Assembly: GCF_033097485.1 (NCBI RefSeq)
Contig: NZ_AP028634.1
Coordinates: 1,479,126-1,543,125, forward strand
Direction of reading: 5' to 3'
DNA from: Pyrofollis japonicus
GTDB lineage: Archaea; Thermoproteota; Thermoprotei_A; Sulfolobales; Pyrodictiaceae
Length of the DNA: 64,000 nucleotides
The first letter of the stretch is position 1. Each line of letters opens with the position of its first letter. A program made the translations under genes and the position numbers. The notes under the pieces are model-generated. The model was not told the DNA's origin. It did not search any database and saw only the letters and a program-made list of their open reading frames with translations. This document shows positions 34,235 to 43,437 of this stretch, piece after piece.

Positions 34235-34780
34235 ATGTCTTTAAACACTATAGTAGTGGGGAACGGGCTGATAAACGGTATTGTACTGTTCCTGCTATTT
34301 GTCCTCCTAATACTAGTAGCTTCCTTAGCCTATCTCATGACATCGTCAAGAAAGGGTAGAAGTACAGAAATAGCTCAACCAAGCCTTACCGCCACAACGG
34401 TTACCACTCGTATGGCCCGTGGTGGCGGTGGCGGAGGAGGTGTTTCGGCAGCAACTGGAAGAGAAGAAGGAGGCCACGTTGACCTTATTGAGGACTCTGA
34501 GCTTCCTCCACCGTCTACGGGTCCCCGCGAACCTATAGATGCCGTACGTTCGCGCGTATTGCTTTCTCTTATAGAGAAGCAAGCAGTTCCTTTGGTGGAA
34601 CTTGAGCAGCACATTAGGGCGGATAAGGAGTATATTATGCAGGCGCTTCGAGAACTCGAAAGTAAAGGTCTTGCACGCATAGAGGGTGATGTCGTGATTA
34701 TTAGTGAACGAGGCGAAAAGATAATAACCAAGCTTCGAGAAAAGTATGCTGAAAAAAGCAATTGGTATGAATCCCTATAA
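34235..34780 (+). CDS. Membrane-anchored winged-helix regulator
   Basis: About 181 residues. The N-terminus has a membrane helix (NGIVLFLLFVLLILVASLAYLM in the first 40 residues), then a flexible Thr/Gly-rich linker containing GGGGGGG, an acidic stretch, and a C-terminal winged helix (RVLLSLIEKQAVPLVELEQH, DKEYIMQALRELESKGLARI, VVIISERGEKIITKL). The wing domain would be in the cytoplasm. It resembles the membrane-associated archaeal regulators grouped in COG2512. The frame is open from TTG 34223; ATG 34235 is preferred. Position behind a large ectodomain protein suggests joint signalling. Confidence 0.65.
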   Translation: MSLNTIVVGNGLINGIVLFLLFVLLILVASLAYLMTSSRKGRSTEIAQPSLTATTVTTRMARGGGGGGGVSAATGREEGGHVDLIEDSELPPPSTGPREPIDAVRSRVLLSLIEKQAVPLVELEQHIRADKEYIMQALRELESKGLARIEGDVVIISERGEKIITKLREKYAEKSNWYESL

Positions 34781-34859
34781 TTTAAGCAACTCAACGCCTT
34801 TTCAACATTCACAGTAATTATTGGAATAGAAGAGAAGGCGTATGTAAAAGGTTAGAGCC

Positions 34860-35204
34860 ATGGTTTCCCGCCGTAATCCTTTAGGGGTTATTGAGGACCC
34901 TATTAAGGCAATTATTATTGATACTATTGCGCGACTAGATAGGAATTACCTCGTTAGAGGAATAGAGGTCAAAAGACGGCCCGGAGAATTGATCATAACT
35001 GTTGAGCTACGACCTAGAAACACGTCAACAACCTTTACTATATCCACTTGGCGTATAATAGAGCTTGAGGAAAGGCTCGTTGCTGCACTTGGTGTAGACG
35101 CCGACCTAACGCATAGCCGCATAGGTGTTAGCCCTGAGGGTTACCTCGTTATAGTATACACTATAAAGTCGAAAGAAATTGCAGATCTTCTCCCCGAGGA
35201 GTAG
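34860..35204 (+). CDS. Conserved-looking protein, function unknown
   Basis: A 114-residue protein starting at ATG 34860, behind AAAGGTTAGAGCC. It has a helix (DPIKAIIIDTIARLD) and then regular alternating strands (ELIITVELRPRNTSTTFTIS, GYLVIVYTIKSKEIADLL), so a compact alpha/beta fold. No motif or family recognised. It lies 80 nt behind the membrane regulator, on the same strand and converging with the PEPCK gene. Coding sense is supported by codon pattern and a clean start; function cannot be inferred. Confidence 0.55.
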   Translation: MVSRRNPLGVIEDPIKAIIIDTIARLDRNYLVRGIEVKRRPGELIITVELRPRNTSTTFTISTWRIIELEERLVAALGVDADLTHSRIGVSPEGYLVIVYTIKSKEIADLLPEE

Positions 35205-35252
35205 TTATTCCGCAACACTGACGTATGATTAAAAGGAAATATTGTTGAACGC

Positions 35253-37139
35253 CTACCGCCTATCATATTTGAATGGAGATACTATGTTACCCCATCGTGA
35301 CTGTGCTTCCTTTAGCCTTCTCTTCTGCTCTATTAGGACGTCGAATACCTCTTTTGGCGTGTCTGGTATGGATCGATAGATTTCGATTATTCTTTCGATC
35401 TTCGCGAGGTGTTGTGGCACACGTGTTGCAAATTCTTTTTCATATCGTTTCTCGCTATACTCCTTGCCTAGATGTTTTCTGAATAGTTCCACGAGGTCGT
35501 TATATATTGGTATGAGCCCGGTTGGTGTGTGCAGTGCATCCACTTCGTCATGAACTCTTAGCTCCATCCATTTTAACCAAACTCTTTTATCTATCTTATC
35601 TGCTATATAGTTCCCGTTCTCATCTTTCAGGAAGTAGTTTACTCCAAATATCCGTGGAAGCTTCTCGACCTTATTAGGAAACTCAAGGTGTAGCTTAATG
35701 AACTCGCCAACAGAGATTGGTAAGAAGTCTAGTATCGCGAACGGATTGAATTCTAGCTTGCCTGCTTTGCCAAGTACTGCTGCTGTTTTCTGCGACTCAA
35801 GTGCTGCTGCCTTTGTCACTATGCCGTGGACCCAGTCGTATGCTTCTTCTACTGGCACCCATGTGTCGGGGTCTCGTCCTCCAAATATCATGGCGCTTAC
35901 AGGGACACCGTAGGGGTCGTTGTATCGAGGATCTAGGCGCTTAAGATACTCGAGCTGTATAGTGAATCTCGCGTTAGGATGGGAAGGAGGTATCTCGTTC
36001 CCATTCTCGTCCTTCTTTCCAGGCCGCCATTCACCTGCATAGTTTATGCCGGGGCGAGGCTCTCCTTCTTTACCGTTCCACCATACTTCACCGTCCCTTG
36101 TTAGGAGTACGTTCGAGAATATTATCTCGTAGTTGGGGTTCGTTAGCACGCTGTAGAGTTCAGGATCATCCTTAGGGTTGACACCATCTATTATTCCGAA
36201 CATGCCTTTTTCAGGGTTAACCGCGCGTGGTTCTCCCTCAAAGGGCCTTATTATTGCGAGGTCGTCTCCCACAATCGTGTCAGCTGTGAAGGTTGTGGAG
36301 GTCTTTCCGCAGCCTGCGGGGAAGGCACCTGTGAAATAGGTTATTCTATCTCCGGGGCCGCGGACACCCGCGATGAACATGTGTTCACAGAGCCATCCCT
36401 CAAGGCTGCCCTTGTATATGCAGAGCCTAAACATGGGTTTCTTTAGCCCTATAGTGTTTCCGCCGTACTGTGTGTTAAGGCTATAGACCGTGTAATCCAC
36501 TAAGTCGATATATATGCGTCTCTTATCGATGTTCTTGACCCATCCGTGTTCGTCCTTCTCGCCGGTCGCGTGGAGAAACCTTGCATAGTGCAGGTTGGGA
36601 GCCTTTTCAACGAATTCGTCGTAGCAGAGCCTGTATAGTAGATTCTCGTTGTGTGCAACATAGGCGGAGTCGGTGACTTGGACAGCGTGCATTGTGAAGG
36701 GTGATCGTTTTGGCCCGAAACAGTAGAAGCCGACAAACATTTCTCTGCCTTTCATCATGCCTGGTACTATTTCCTTAATCTCCGCTAAGCCCTTCTCTCT
36801 GTCAAGTGTGTTAATGAATGGTATCTCCTTGCCGCCCGGGTATAGTATCCTAGTGTTCTTACGGTCTCTCGCAATATCGTGAGGCCCATCGAAGTGGACA
36901 GTATGGTTAGGGTGCTTGCTCGGTATCTCTTCCTTATTTTGTATTGCTTTTCTACGCACGTATTCAAAGTCTTCTTTACTCGTGATAAGGTATACTGAAG
37001 CCGGTTGCGCAACGGTAATTATGTCAGCTATCCACCTATGAAGGCTCGGATCATTTATTCGGAGAAGCTTGTCCAGCATATCATCTGTTAAGGCTTTTTT
37101 CAGGACAGAAAGATAGTCATAGTCTTTTTCAAGTAGCAT
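35253..37139 (-). CDS. pckG: Phosphoenolpyruvate carboxykinase (GTP)
   Basis: It interconverts oxaloacetate + GTP and phosphoenolpyruvate + GDP + CO2, linking the citrate cycle to gluconeogenesis. Family motifs: GGNTIGLKKPMFRLCIYKG (substrate region), the kinase loop FPAGCGKTSTTF, IVGDDLAII (metal site) and SMIFGGRDPDT. Full length, about 628 residues. The frame is open to TTG 37151; ATG 37139 is likely, with a TATA-like CTTAAGTA about 20 nt upstream. GTP-type enzymes are usual in Desulfurococcales and Sulfolobales. Confidence 0.95.
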   Translation of the reverse strand: MLLEKDYDYLSVLKKALTDDMLDKLLRINDPSLHRWIADIITVAQPASVYLITSKEDFEYVRRKAIQNKEEIPSKHPNHTVHFDGPHDIARDRKNTRILYPGGKEIPFINTLDREKGLAEIKEIVPGMMKGREMFVGFYCFGPKRSPFTMHAVQVTDSAYVAHNENLLYRLCYDEFVEKAPNLHYARFLHATGEKDEHGWVKNIDKRRIYIDLVDYTVYSLNTQYGGNTIGLKKPMFRLCIYKGSLEGWLCEHMFIAGVRGPGDRITYFTGAFPAGCGKTSTTFTADTIVGDDLAIIRPFEGEPRAVNPEKGMFGIIDGVNPKDDPELYSVLTNPNYEIIFSNVLLTRDGEVWWNGKEGEPRPGINYAGEWRPGKKDENGNEIPPSHPNARFTIQLEYLKRLDPRYNDPYGVPVSAMIFGGRDPDTWVPVEEAYDWVHGIVTKAAALESQKTAAVLGKAGKLEFNPFAILDFLPISVGEFIKLHLEFPNKVEKLPRIFGVNYFLKDENGNYIADKIDKRVWLKWMELRVHDEVDALHTPTGLIPIYNDLVELFRKHLGKEYSEKRYEKEFATRVPQHLAKIERIIEIYRSIPDTPKEVFDVLIEQKRRLKEAQSRWGNIVSPFKYDRR

Positions 37140-37297
37140 AAATCGATTCAATACTTAAGCACCTTGCAGGGCTAGGTACTTACCCAACTAGCTACAAAGG
37201 CGGAACATTTTATAAGCATTATCAATACTAAAATTACCTTTTTAAGAACGTCTGCAATACGCTGGAAGGCTGATTTTGTGTGTATTGAGAAGATTGG

Positions 37298-37372
37298 TGG
37301 GCCCGCGGGGATTTGAACCCCGGACCTCCGCCGTGTCAGGGCGGCGTCCTAACCAGGCTAGACGACGGGCCC
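37298..37372 (-). tRNA. tRNA-Val (anticodon GAC), CCA encoded
   Basis: Read on the minus strand, GGGCCCG at the 5' end pairs with CGGGCCC at the 3' end (7-bp acceptor). The anticodon arm is CCGCC-CTGACAC-GGCGG, giving anticodon GAC (Val, GUC/GUU codons). The T-arm is CGGGG-TTCAAAT-CCCCG. The discriminator is A, and CCA is encoded directly behind (37297-37295). No intron. A TATA-like GTATTTAC lies upstream near 37390-37397. Confidence 0.97.
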
Positions 37373-37423
37373 AGTTATACCCGTGTAGTAAATACTTTCC
37401 TCTCGGGAGACGGGGTTAAGTCT

Positions 37424-38128
37424 TTATTGTTGATTCCTAGTCTTTCGTATCGACTCTATTATTGTCTTGGCCGTTGCTGCTGGGTCCCTGCTCTTCCTTA
37501 TGGCCCCTCCAACAACTATAATTGATGCGCCAGCCTCGGCGAGAAGCGGGGCGGATTTCTGGTCAATGCCTCCCGCTACGGATACATAAACACTGAGCCT
37601 ATCCGAGACTCTTTTCACGATTCCATACAAATCAGCAGCGGTCATCCCGAGTGCTCTCTGCGCATCAATACCTATGTGGAGCTCTACTATATCTGCTCCG
37701 AGGGCTTCTACTTCTTCTGCTCGTTTCTCAATATCCCTTACTGCAACCATATCAACTATAAGTGCAAGTCCTTTTCGATGTGCCTCCTTAGCGGCAGCTT
37801 CTATGGTCTCGTCAAGCGTGCATCCTAGCACGGTCAATGCCGTTGCACCAGCATCGCTGGCTATCATTGTTTCTAAGTCTCCTGTATCGGCTGTCTTCGT
37901 GTCTGCAACCACCGGTACTGGCTTTACTACTTCACTAAGGTACCTGACTGAAGAGATCCCGGCTGCTTTTATTAAGGGTGTTCCGGCCTCTGCAATCCAA
38001 TATTTATCGCCTATTTCTCTGCGGAGCAATGAGGCCAGGTATAGTGCATCTTCTAAGCGCGTATAATCCAGTGCTACTTGGAGCACTGGTGCATCCTTTT
38101 CAAGAATGTCTAGAAGGCGTGGCTTCAC
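37424..38128 (-). CDS. hxlA: 3-Hexulose-6-phosphate synthase
   Basis: An OMP-decarboxylase-fold enzyme of 234 residues. Motifs: LQVALDYTRLEDALYLA, EAGTPLIKAAG, PVVADTKTADTGDLE (the D-K-D catalytic set), VELHIGIDAQRALG and VAGGI. Archaea use it in reverse with its isomerase to make ribulose-5-phosphate from fructose-6-phosphate, replacing the oxidative pentose phosphate route. The isomerase is not in the window and no fusion is present. A true OMP decarboxylase is less likely because of the E-A-G-T-P-L motif. Confidence 0.85.
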   Translation of the reverse strand: MKPRLLDILEKDAPVLQVALDYTRLEDALYLASLLRREIGDKYWIAEAGTPLIKAAGISSVRYLSEVVKPVPVVADTKTADTGDLETMIASDAGATALTVLGCTLDETIEAAAKEAHRKGLALIVDMVAVRDIEKRAEEVEALGADIVELHIGIDAQRALGMTAADLYGIVKRVSDRLSVYVSVAGGIDQKSAPLLAEAGASIIVVGGAIRKSRDPAATAKTIIESIRKTRNQQ

Positions 38129-38193
38129 GGGCTAGCCCTGAAGAGTAGGCATTCATGTCGGAGTTTTTAAAGAAGCTGCTCAATACCATCTTA

Positions 38194-39003
38194 ATGGCGG
38201 TCTCGATGCCTCTATATCTCGTTGGGGCAGGACCATCAAGGCAATACCTTACTCTCAAGGCTCTAGAACTAATCAAAGCAGCTGACAAGATTTACATCGA
38301 TACATACACAAGTATCGCTCCAGGTCTCTCGAGGCAGACGGTAAGCGAGCTATCCTCGAGGGCGGAAGTAGTTGAGGCTCCGAGACGGTTGCTCGAGGAT
38401 GAAGCGCATAAGATTATTGAGGAGGCAAAAAACAAGAATATAGTAGTGATTGTGCCAGGTGACCCTCTCTTTGCAACAACCCATGTATCGCTGCTCGTGG
38501 AAGCGCTGCGACGAGGAATACATGCAGAGGCTATACCCGGGGTCTCGGGCATACAAGCTGTGATTGATGCAACCGGGCTACAGTTTTACAAATTCTGCAG
38601 ACCTATTACCCTAGTTTATCCAGAGCAAGGCTACAAGCCGTTTAGCGTCGTCGAGACCATATGGCAGAACATGGAGAGAAATCTTCACAGCCTAATCCTT
38701 TTAGATCTTAGGCTCGATGAGGGTAAAGCAATGACGATACCTGAAGCTGTCAACATTCTTCTTCGCCTAGAAGAAGAATTTGCAAGCATGGAGAGGAAGC
38801 AAACGAGGCTAAGCGATGCATTGATGGTTGGTGTAGCTAGAGCAGGTCTCAGCGACTCTAAGTGTATTGCAGGAAAACCTGCTAGGCTCTTGGAGGAAGA
38901 GTTCCCCCCACCCCCACACACTCTAATAGTTCCTGCGCCGAGGCTTCATCCAATGGAATCTAATGCGTTAGGCGTGCTCTGTGATTGTAAAGAATGCATA
39001 TAG
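38194..39003 (+). CDS. dphB: Diphthine synthase
   Basis: A SAM-dependent methyltransferase of the tetrapyrrole-methylase fold that modifies a histidine of elongation factor 2 on the way to diphthamide. Motifs: MPLYLVGAGPSRQYLTLKAL, VIVPGDPLFATTHVSLL, EAIPGVSGIQAVIDATGLQF and PHTLIVPAPRLHPME. The frame is open from 38155, but a TATA-like GTTTTTAAAG at 38161-38170 puts the transcription start near 38192, so ATG 38194 (leaderless) is the likely start. Confidence 0.9.
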   Translation: MAVSMPLYLVGAGPSRQYLTLKALELIKAADKIYIDTYTSIAPGLSRQTVSELSSRAEVVEAPRRLLEDEAHKIIEEAKNKNIVVIVPGDPLFATTHVSLLVEALRRGIHAEAIPGVSGIQAVIDATGLQFYKFCRPITLVYPEQGYKPFSVVETIWQNMERNLHSLILLDLRLDEGKAMTIPEAVNILLRLEEEFASMERKQTRLSDALMVGVARAGLSDSKCIAGKPARLLEEEFPPPPHTLIVPAPRLHPMESNALGVLCDCKECI

Positions 39004-39025
39004 TGGAATTGTTTGATGTGCTCGT

Positions 39026-39544
39026 CTACATGTGTGTCAAGCCCCTTTGTTCACTTTCTTCAACATATTCACAGCTTCTCGGTATCAGCATCAGCATTGG
39101 ACCTGCCTCGGTGTTCTCTACGAGAATAGCAGCGATTGGCGCCTCCTTGCCATCAACATCCAGGTATATCTTAAACATTTTAACTGGAGAGGCTGTTTCG
39201 GCTGCAAAGGCCAGTGCTATAGGGCCCCAATAATTATCTATCTCTACGTCGCCGAATAAGATTCTCCCCTTATTTACATTGAGCGAGCTTATTTCTACTG
39301 CTCCGCCACGCTCAACTATGGTTTCAACATTCTCTCTTCCGAACGTGGCGAATAGGCACCCGTCAATAACTATTAATGGTATTGAAGAACCGTCTAGGTC
39401 TAGTGCCGTTACACCTAGGTCGAGAAAATGGCATACTATTTGGCCACTATCCGGGTCAATGGCACCTCTCATCTGCATTAGTGCCTCAAAAACAGTATAG
39501 GGTATTGTGAAGTACTTGGTTAAAGAAAGTCTAGGCTTCTTCAT
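39026..39544 (-). CDS. Protein of unknown function
   Basis: About 172 residues from ATG 39544, which follows AGGTGACGGAG; a GTG at 39556 is the alternative. The protein is strand-rich with short hydrophobic segments (IPLIVIDGCLFATFG, GPIALAFAAETASPVKMF, PMLMLIPRSCEYVEE) but no clear membrane helix. No family recognised. It converges with dphB, and the M20 peptidase gene lies upstream on the same strand with about 50 nt between them, so a common transcript is possible. Confidence 0.55.
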   Translation of the reverse strand: MKKPRLSLTKYFTIPYTVFEALMQMRGAIDPDSGQIVCHFLDLGVTALDLDGSSIPLIVIDGCLFATFGRENVETIVERGGAVEISSLNVNKGRILFGDVEIDNYWGPIALAFAAETASPVKMFKIYLDVDGKEAPIAAILVENTEAGPMLMLIPRSCEYVEESEQRGLTHM

Positions 39545-39592
39545 TATCTCCGTCACCTACTGTACGCGCCCCTTTCCACCACATGCAATCAT

Positions 39593-40795
39593 CTATGTAG
39601 CTTTCTTTAACAAATAGTATAGAATAGTATCGATGTCAGAGATTATGTAGCTTAGCCTAGTATACTCGTTTGGTTGATGCGCTGTCTCATCGCAGGTCAT
39701 CCACACGATTGCTGGGTAGCCGTGCTTGCGCAAATAGCGCGCCACTGTACCTCCGCCTATACCTATTGGGCGAGGCTCAACCCCCCTTGTCTCCCTAATT
39801 GCATCTAGAAAGCCTGCTACGAATGGGCTATCTAGCCTCGTGGGCTCACCTGCATCGTCGTAGCCTAAAACATCGATATCAACATGTGCTCCTGTTGCCG
39901 ACGAGAATTTAAAAGCAAGTGACTTGGCAAGTTCGATTACGTCTCTTATCTCACGCTTTGGAAGGATTCGACAATCCCAATATACTACATCAGTTCCTGG
40001 TATCGTGTTTATGTTTCCTATATTTTCCTCTTTGCGTGTTGGTTCACACGTTGAAACTGGTGGCTCATATACCTCGTCATACTCCGTGAATTTTTCTCGA
40101 AAGGCTTTATCAAGCTCAAGGTTAAACATCATTCCTAGGCGGTGCGCGTTAAGCCCAGTATGTGGCATACTTGCATGAGTCTGCTTGCCCTTAGTGACGA
40201 CCCTCATATGTAGTATATGCTTCTCTGCAACTATTACTTTTGAGCCATCGGGGCTACCAGCGTCGGGGACAAGGAAATAATGTGATCCGCCGTAGTCGTT
40301 GAAGACGCCTTTGTCAACAAGGTATCTTAGACCGTATCGGCTCCCTGTTTCTTCGTCACTGACGAGAGCTATCCCGAGGTTTATACGAGGCCGAATACCT
40401 TTCTCAACAAGATACTTTGCAACGGCGAATGCTGTAACGACGGCCTGACCGTCATCCTCAACCCCCCTTCCATAAACGTAGTCATCTATAACTGTAACGC
40501 TGTAAGGGGGATACTTCCAGAGTGCAGGATCCCCTTCGGGAACCGTGTCAATATGTGCTACTATCCACAAGGTTTTGTCCTTTCGTTCGCCATTTACCAT
40601 GGCTAATATGTTTGGCCTTATGCCTTTTTTAGCCCTCTTGTCGGGGGCATCAACGCGGCGAGCAACTAGTCCTAGACTGCGAAGCTCCTTCTCAAGTATG
40701 TCTGCCCTTTCAGCTTCCCCGTCTCCACCAAGATCGGGAGATATAGCCTTTATTGGTATAAACTTCTTATATAACGATATAATATAATTCTTCAT
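39593..40795 (-). CDS. M20-family metallohydrolase (ArgE/DapE/peptidase type)
   Basis: An amidohydrolase or peptidase with a two-zinc site. Motifs: LWIVAHIDTVPEGD (first His-x-Asp), VYGRGVEDDGQAVV (bridging Asp), LVSDEETGSRYG (catalytic Glu pair), LVPDAGSPDG and, near the C-terminus, TAHQPNEY. A lid domain lies between. The frame opens at 40846, but a TATA-like ATAAATAG about 20-25 nt upstream favours ATG 40795 (about 400 residues). Substrate cannot be told from sequence: carboxypeptidase, acetylornithine or succinyl-diaminopimelate types are all possible. Confidence 0.8.
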   Translation of the reverse strand: MKNYIISLYKKFIPIKAISPDLGGDGEAERADILEKELRSLGLVARRVDAPDKRAKKGIRPNILAMVNGERKDKTLWIVAHIDTVPEGDPALWKYPPYSVTVIDDYVYGRGVEDDGQAVVTAFAVAKYLVEKGIRPRINLGIALVSDEETGSRYGLRYLVDKGVFNDYGGSHYFLVPDAGSPDGSKVIVAEKHILHMRVVTKGKQTHASMPHTGLNAHRLGMMFNLELDKAFREKFTEYDEVYEPPVSTCEPTRKEENIGNINTIPGTDVVYWDCRILPKREIRDVIELAKSLAFKFSSATGAHVDIDVLGYDDAGEPTRLDSPFVAGFLDAIRETRGVEPRPIGIGGGTVARYLRKHGYPAIVWMTCDETAHQPNEYTRLSYIISDIDTILYYLLKKAT

Positions 40796-41058
40796 ATATT
40801 GAATATCGTTACTATTTATTATGCGCGTCAAGAACTGTACACCCATGTCTTCAACGCGCTCTATAAAAGACTAAAAACTTCTCAGAAAATAGCTCGGAGC
40901 CCGATTGACATAGGAAGCCAGAAACGTCTACCAATGATTAAGAATATAGCTAATTACGGTGCTCAGGCATACAACTTAACACTGAGTACGGCGGCACCCC
41001 ATTCGCACAGCGTCTTGACACCTTTGGTAACTCAAAATGTGCGAGGCCCTAGGCTGCA

Positions 41059-42006
41059 TTGCTTCCACACGAACTTGTCTCAAAGTATATAATACCAAAT
41101 ATAAGGGCGCTCATAGCGCATAGGCTCGTTGAAAACGGTCTAAGCCAGGAACGTGTTGCACGGTTGCTTGGCATTTCACAGCCAATGGTCAGTAAGTATT
41201 TGAGGAGAAAGCGGGAGGAAATAGTAAAAGAATTCGAAAAAATAGGTCTTAACATTGAGGAGCTCAATTCTGTTGTTGAGCTTTTGGTATCCCTCTTGTT
41301 AAAAGGCTCGGTGATCGAATACTATCAAGCGTTTACGAGCTATGTTAATCTGCTCCTTTCTAGGGGTGATCTCTGCGAGCTACATAAAAGACTTGAAAAA
41401 AGGCTTCCACAGAACTGTGAACTTTGTCGTAATGCGTTTCGGGCTTTGAAGGATACAAACATAGCTGAAGTTGAGGAGGCTGTTAATGAACTAGTAAGAC
41501 ATCCGTTATTTTTCCTCCTCGTTCCAAACGTCGGGACAAACATAGTTCTTGCAAGAGATGATGCAAGAACTATATATGATGTGGTCGGTCTAAGTGGCGG
41601 TATAGTGCGTGTTAATAGAAAGGTCGTTCCAATAGGCGAGCCTACCTATGGCGGGAGCAAGCATACAGCGCTAATATTGTTAGCCGTAAGGGAGAAGTGG
41701 CGCTTCATACGTGCAGCAATCGTTATTGCATTTAGCGATAAGTGCATAAACTATTTCAAAACCAATGATATGTTTGTACTCGAGGTTGGGCCGCACAGTG
41801 ATCCCAATAAATTACTAAATGACATTAAGGACGCTGTCATGAAATCGGTGAGACCAGTTGATGTGATAGCTGACCATGGCGGTTACGGACTTGAACCAGT
41901 TATCTATGTCTTTGGTTCCTCTGTAAGAGATGTAGTTAAGAAAGTTCTTGAGTGCTTAGACTTGCTCAAGGAGACTGGGGACTTTGAAGCAGGCGTGAAA
42001 GGCTGA
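41059..42006 (+). CDS. ThiR-like regulator (HTH plus ThiN domain)
   Basis: A 315-residue protein. Residues 10-60 form a helix-turn-helix (AHRLVENGLSQERVARLLGI, SQPMVSKYLRRKREEI). A helical middle part contains CELHKRLEKRL and CELCRNAF. The C-terminal 170 residues resemble ThiN, the archaeal thiamine-phosphate synthase domain (TYGGSKHTALILLAV, VDVIADHGGYGLEPVIYVFG). HTH-ThiN proteins are known as ThiR repressors of thiamine genes in archaea, where the ThiN part binds thiamine phosphate. No thiamine biosynthesis gene is adjacent. Start TTG 41059. Confidence 0.75.
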   Translation: MLPHELVSKYIIPNIRALIAHRLVENGLSQERVARLLGISQPMVSKYLRRKREEIVKEFEKIGLNIEELNSVVELLVSLLLKGSVIEYYQAFTSYVNLLLSRGDLCELHKRLEKRLPQNCELCRNAFRALKDTNIAEVEEAVNELVRHPLFFLLVPNVGTNIVLARDDARTIYDVVGLSGGIVRVNRKVVPIGEPTYGGSKHTALILLAVREKWRFIRAAIVIAFSDKCINYFKTNDMFVLEVGPHSDPNKLLNDIKDAVMKSVRPVDVIADHGGYGLEPVIYVFGSSVRDVVKKVLECLDLLKETGDFEAGVKG

Positions 42007-42010
42007 TGAG

Positions 42011-42817
42011 CTAGAGCCTGGGGCTTGGCTCCTCGGTATAGAAGTCCTCGCCTCCTGCGAGGACTTGTTGTATGGCTGCATAGAGGTCGTCAAGCCCATA
42101 GCCCGACACAGCAGATACAAATCTAATCGCGGCAGGAGCAGCTACGTCGCTTGGCATTATTGCTTCAAGTGCTTTTGCTGAAGCCTCTGCAAGCAATGGG
42201 TCAATTCCTTCAGCTACAAGGGTTGAGTATAACGAGTCAGGGCTGTTCAGTATCTCGTTGATTTCTTCCATGCGGTCCGGCTGTAATAGATCGGCTTTAC
42301 TCACAGCGTTTATTTGTGGAAGGCCTATGCGTAGACGAGTCGACATCGCTAGGAATATGCTTGAGGCGAGGCTTCTAGGATTAGACGCGAAGACGGCATC
42401 AAATATGAATACCGTAACGGCTCTATGATCGGCAACAATTTCTTTCAATACATATGGCCCGGTGTCTCGAAATGCAAAGAGCTCCATTTGTCCAGGTGTG
42501 TCTATTAAAACATAGTTAGCCTTAGTGGCTTCTATCTCGTCTCTAACCTTGTCAACGTACTGCGTAAGCATATCTATTGATGCAACCAATGCGCCATTGG
42601 GACCTAGCTTATACTTCTCCATCACCGTCTTAGTGTCAATATAGTCTCTTACATCTACCTCGGGCTCATAGGGTAGCCACTCAGCAGCAGGATCTAAATT
42701 AACACGTGCAGCATCTAACTGGTTAAACTCCATCCAGTCTCCCAGTGCATCAACGAGATGTGATTTCCCGCTACCAGCGGGCCCTACAATAATTACGTAA
42801 TACACATTCAGCACCAA
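42011..42817 (-). CDS. GPN-loop GTPase
   Basis: A 268-residue GTPase of the GPN (XAB1/Gpn1) family. P-loop VGPAGSGKSHLVDALG; switch region RVNLDPAAEWLPYEP; the family-defining LGPNGALVASID; LIDTPGQMELF; NAVSKADLL as the base-specificity motif; and VSAVSGYGLDDL. In eukaryotes relatives assist RNA polymerase assembly; the archaeal role is undefined. It converges with the ThiR-like gene, stops four nt apart. Confidence 0.9.
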   Translation of the reverse strand: MVLNVYYVIIVGPAGSGKSHLVDALGDWMEFNQLDAARVNLDPAAEWLPYEPEVDVRDYIDTKTVMEKYKLGPNGALVASIDMLTQYVDKVRDEIEATKANYVLIDTPGQMELFAFRDTGPYVLKEIVADHRAVTVFIFDAVFASNPRSLASSIFLAMSTRLRIGLPQINAVSKADLLQPDRMEEINEILNSPDSLYSTLVAEGIDPLLAEASAKALEAIMPSDVAAPAAIRFVSAVSGYGLDDLYAAIQQVLAGGEDFYTEEPSPRL

Positions 42818-42908
42818 TGAAGCAAAACGTATTCCCTCTTCTTAAGGATTAATGAAGTCTAGCACTTAATTATCGCCGCACCCTTACCGCTATACGCGGG
42901 GCCTGGGC

Positions 42909-43274
42909 TTGTCTGAGCCAAGTACAAGCGAGAAACTCGTACCCGTCAAGGTCTCGAGTATACATGACTTAGCAAGAATAGCTGCAACCATAATAAGCCT
43001 TGGGCAGCCAGCCTACATAATACGCTTTAACAACAATGAAAAGAAAATATATGGCATTATAGCGGTGCTAAGAGACTATTACAAGCTCTATGGCCTACCA
43101 ATGCTCTATTACTATGTTGACACGGATAAACTAGGTGATGGAAACTACCTACTCGTCAAGGTAGACGATCAAGGTGAACACGTAGAGGTATCAAAGGGGA
43201 CAAAACCAGGCTGGATTGCAGTGCCCATTATAGACCTTGCCGAAAAGCCTAGCTTCTTCCCCGAACTGGGCTAG
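42909..43274 (+). CDS. Small protein, function unknown
   Basis: A 121-residue protein from TTG 42909. A short variable N-terminus is followed by an alpha/beta segment (HDLARIAATIISLGQPAYII, then FNNNEKKIYGIIAVLRDYYK, LYGLPMLYYYVD), then NYLLVKVDDQGEHVEVSK and a hydrophobic end PGWIAVPIIDLAE. No catalytic motif. I know no characterised family. It is divergent from the GPN GTPase with about 90 nt between starts. Confidence 0.55.
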   Translation: MSEPSTSEKLVPVKVSSIHDLARIAATIISLGQPAYIIRFNNNEKKIYGIIAVLRDYYKLYGLPMLYYYVDTDKLGDGNYLLVKVDDQGEHVEVSKGTKPGWIAVPIIDLAEKPSFFPELG

Positions 43275-43437
43275 CATGTTTTTACAAAAGATAAATTATG
43301 CGCGGCGACGCACAGCGTTGTACAGCTTTATTCCAGTGTTGCAGTGGAAGCAAAGGATGCAGTAGAAGAAGTAACACAGTATCCTCGGGCTTAAACCCCC
43401 TTCTTATCATGAAGTAACAATAACGGTGGGCGCGGAT

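Noticed and set aside
35253-37139. Long frames on both strands inside the PEPCK gene
   Set aside because: Mirror frames of a well-recognised gene; no ribosome site or motif supports them.
40799-41092. A 97-codon plus-strand frame between the M20 peptidase and ThiR-like genes
   Set aside because: It overlaps the 3' side of the peptidase start region and the start of the ThiR-like gene, has no good ribosome site and an unconvincing protein. The stretch is better read as promoter regions for the two genes; I see no other feature in it.
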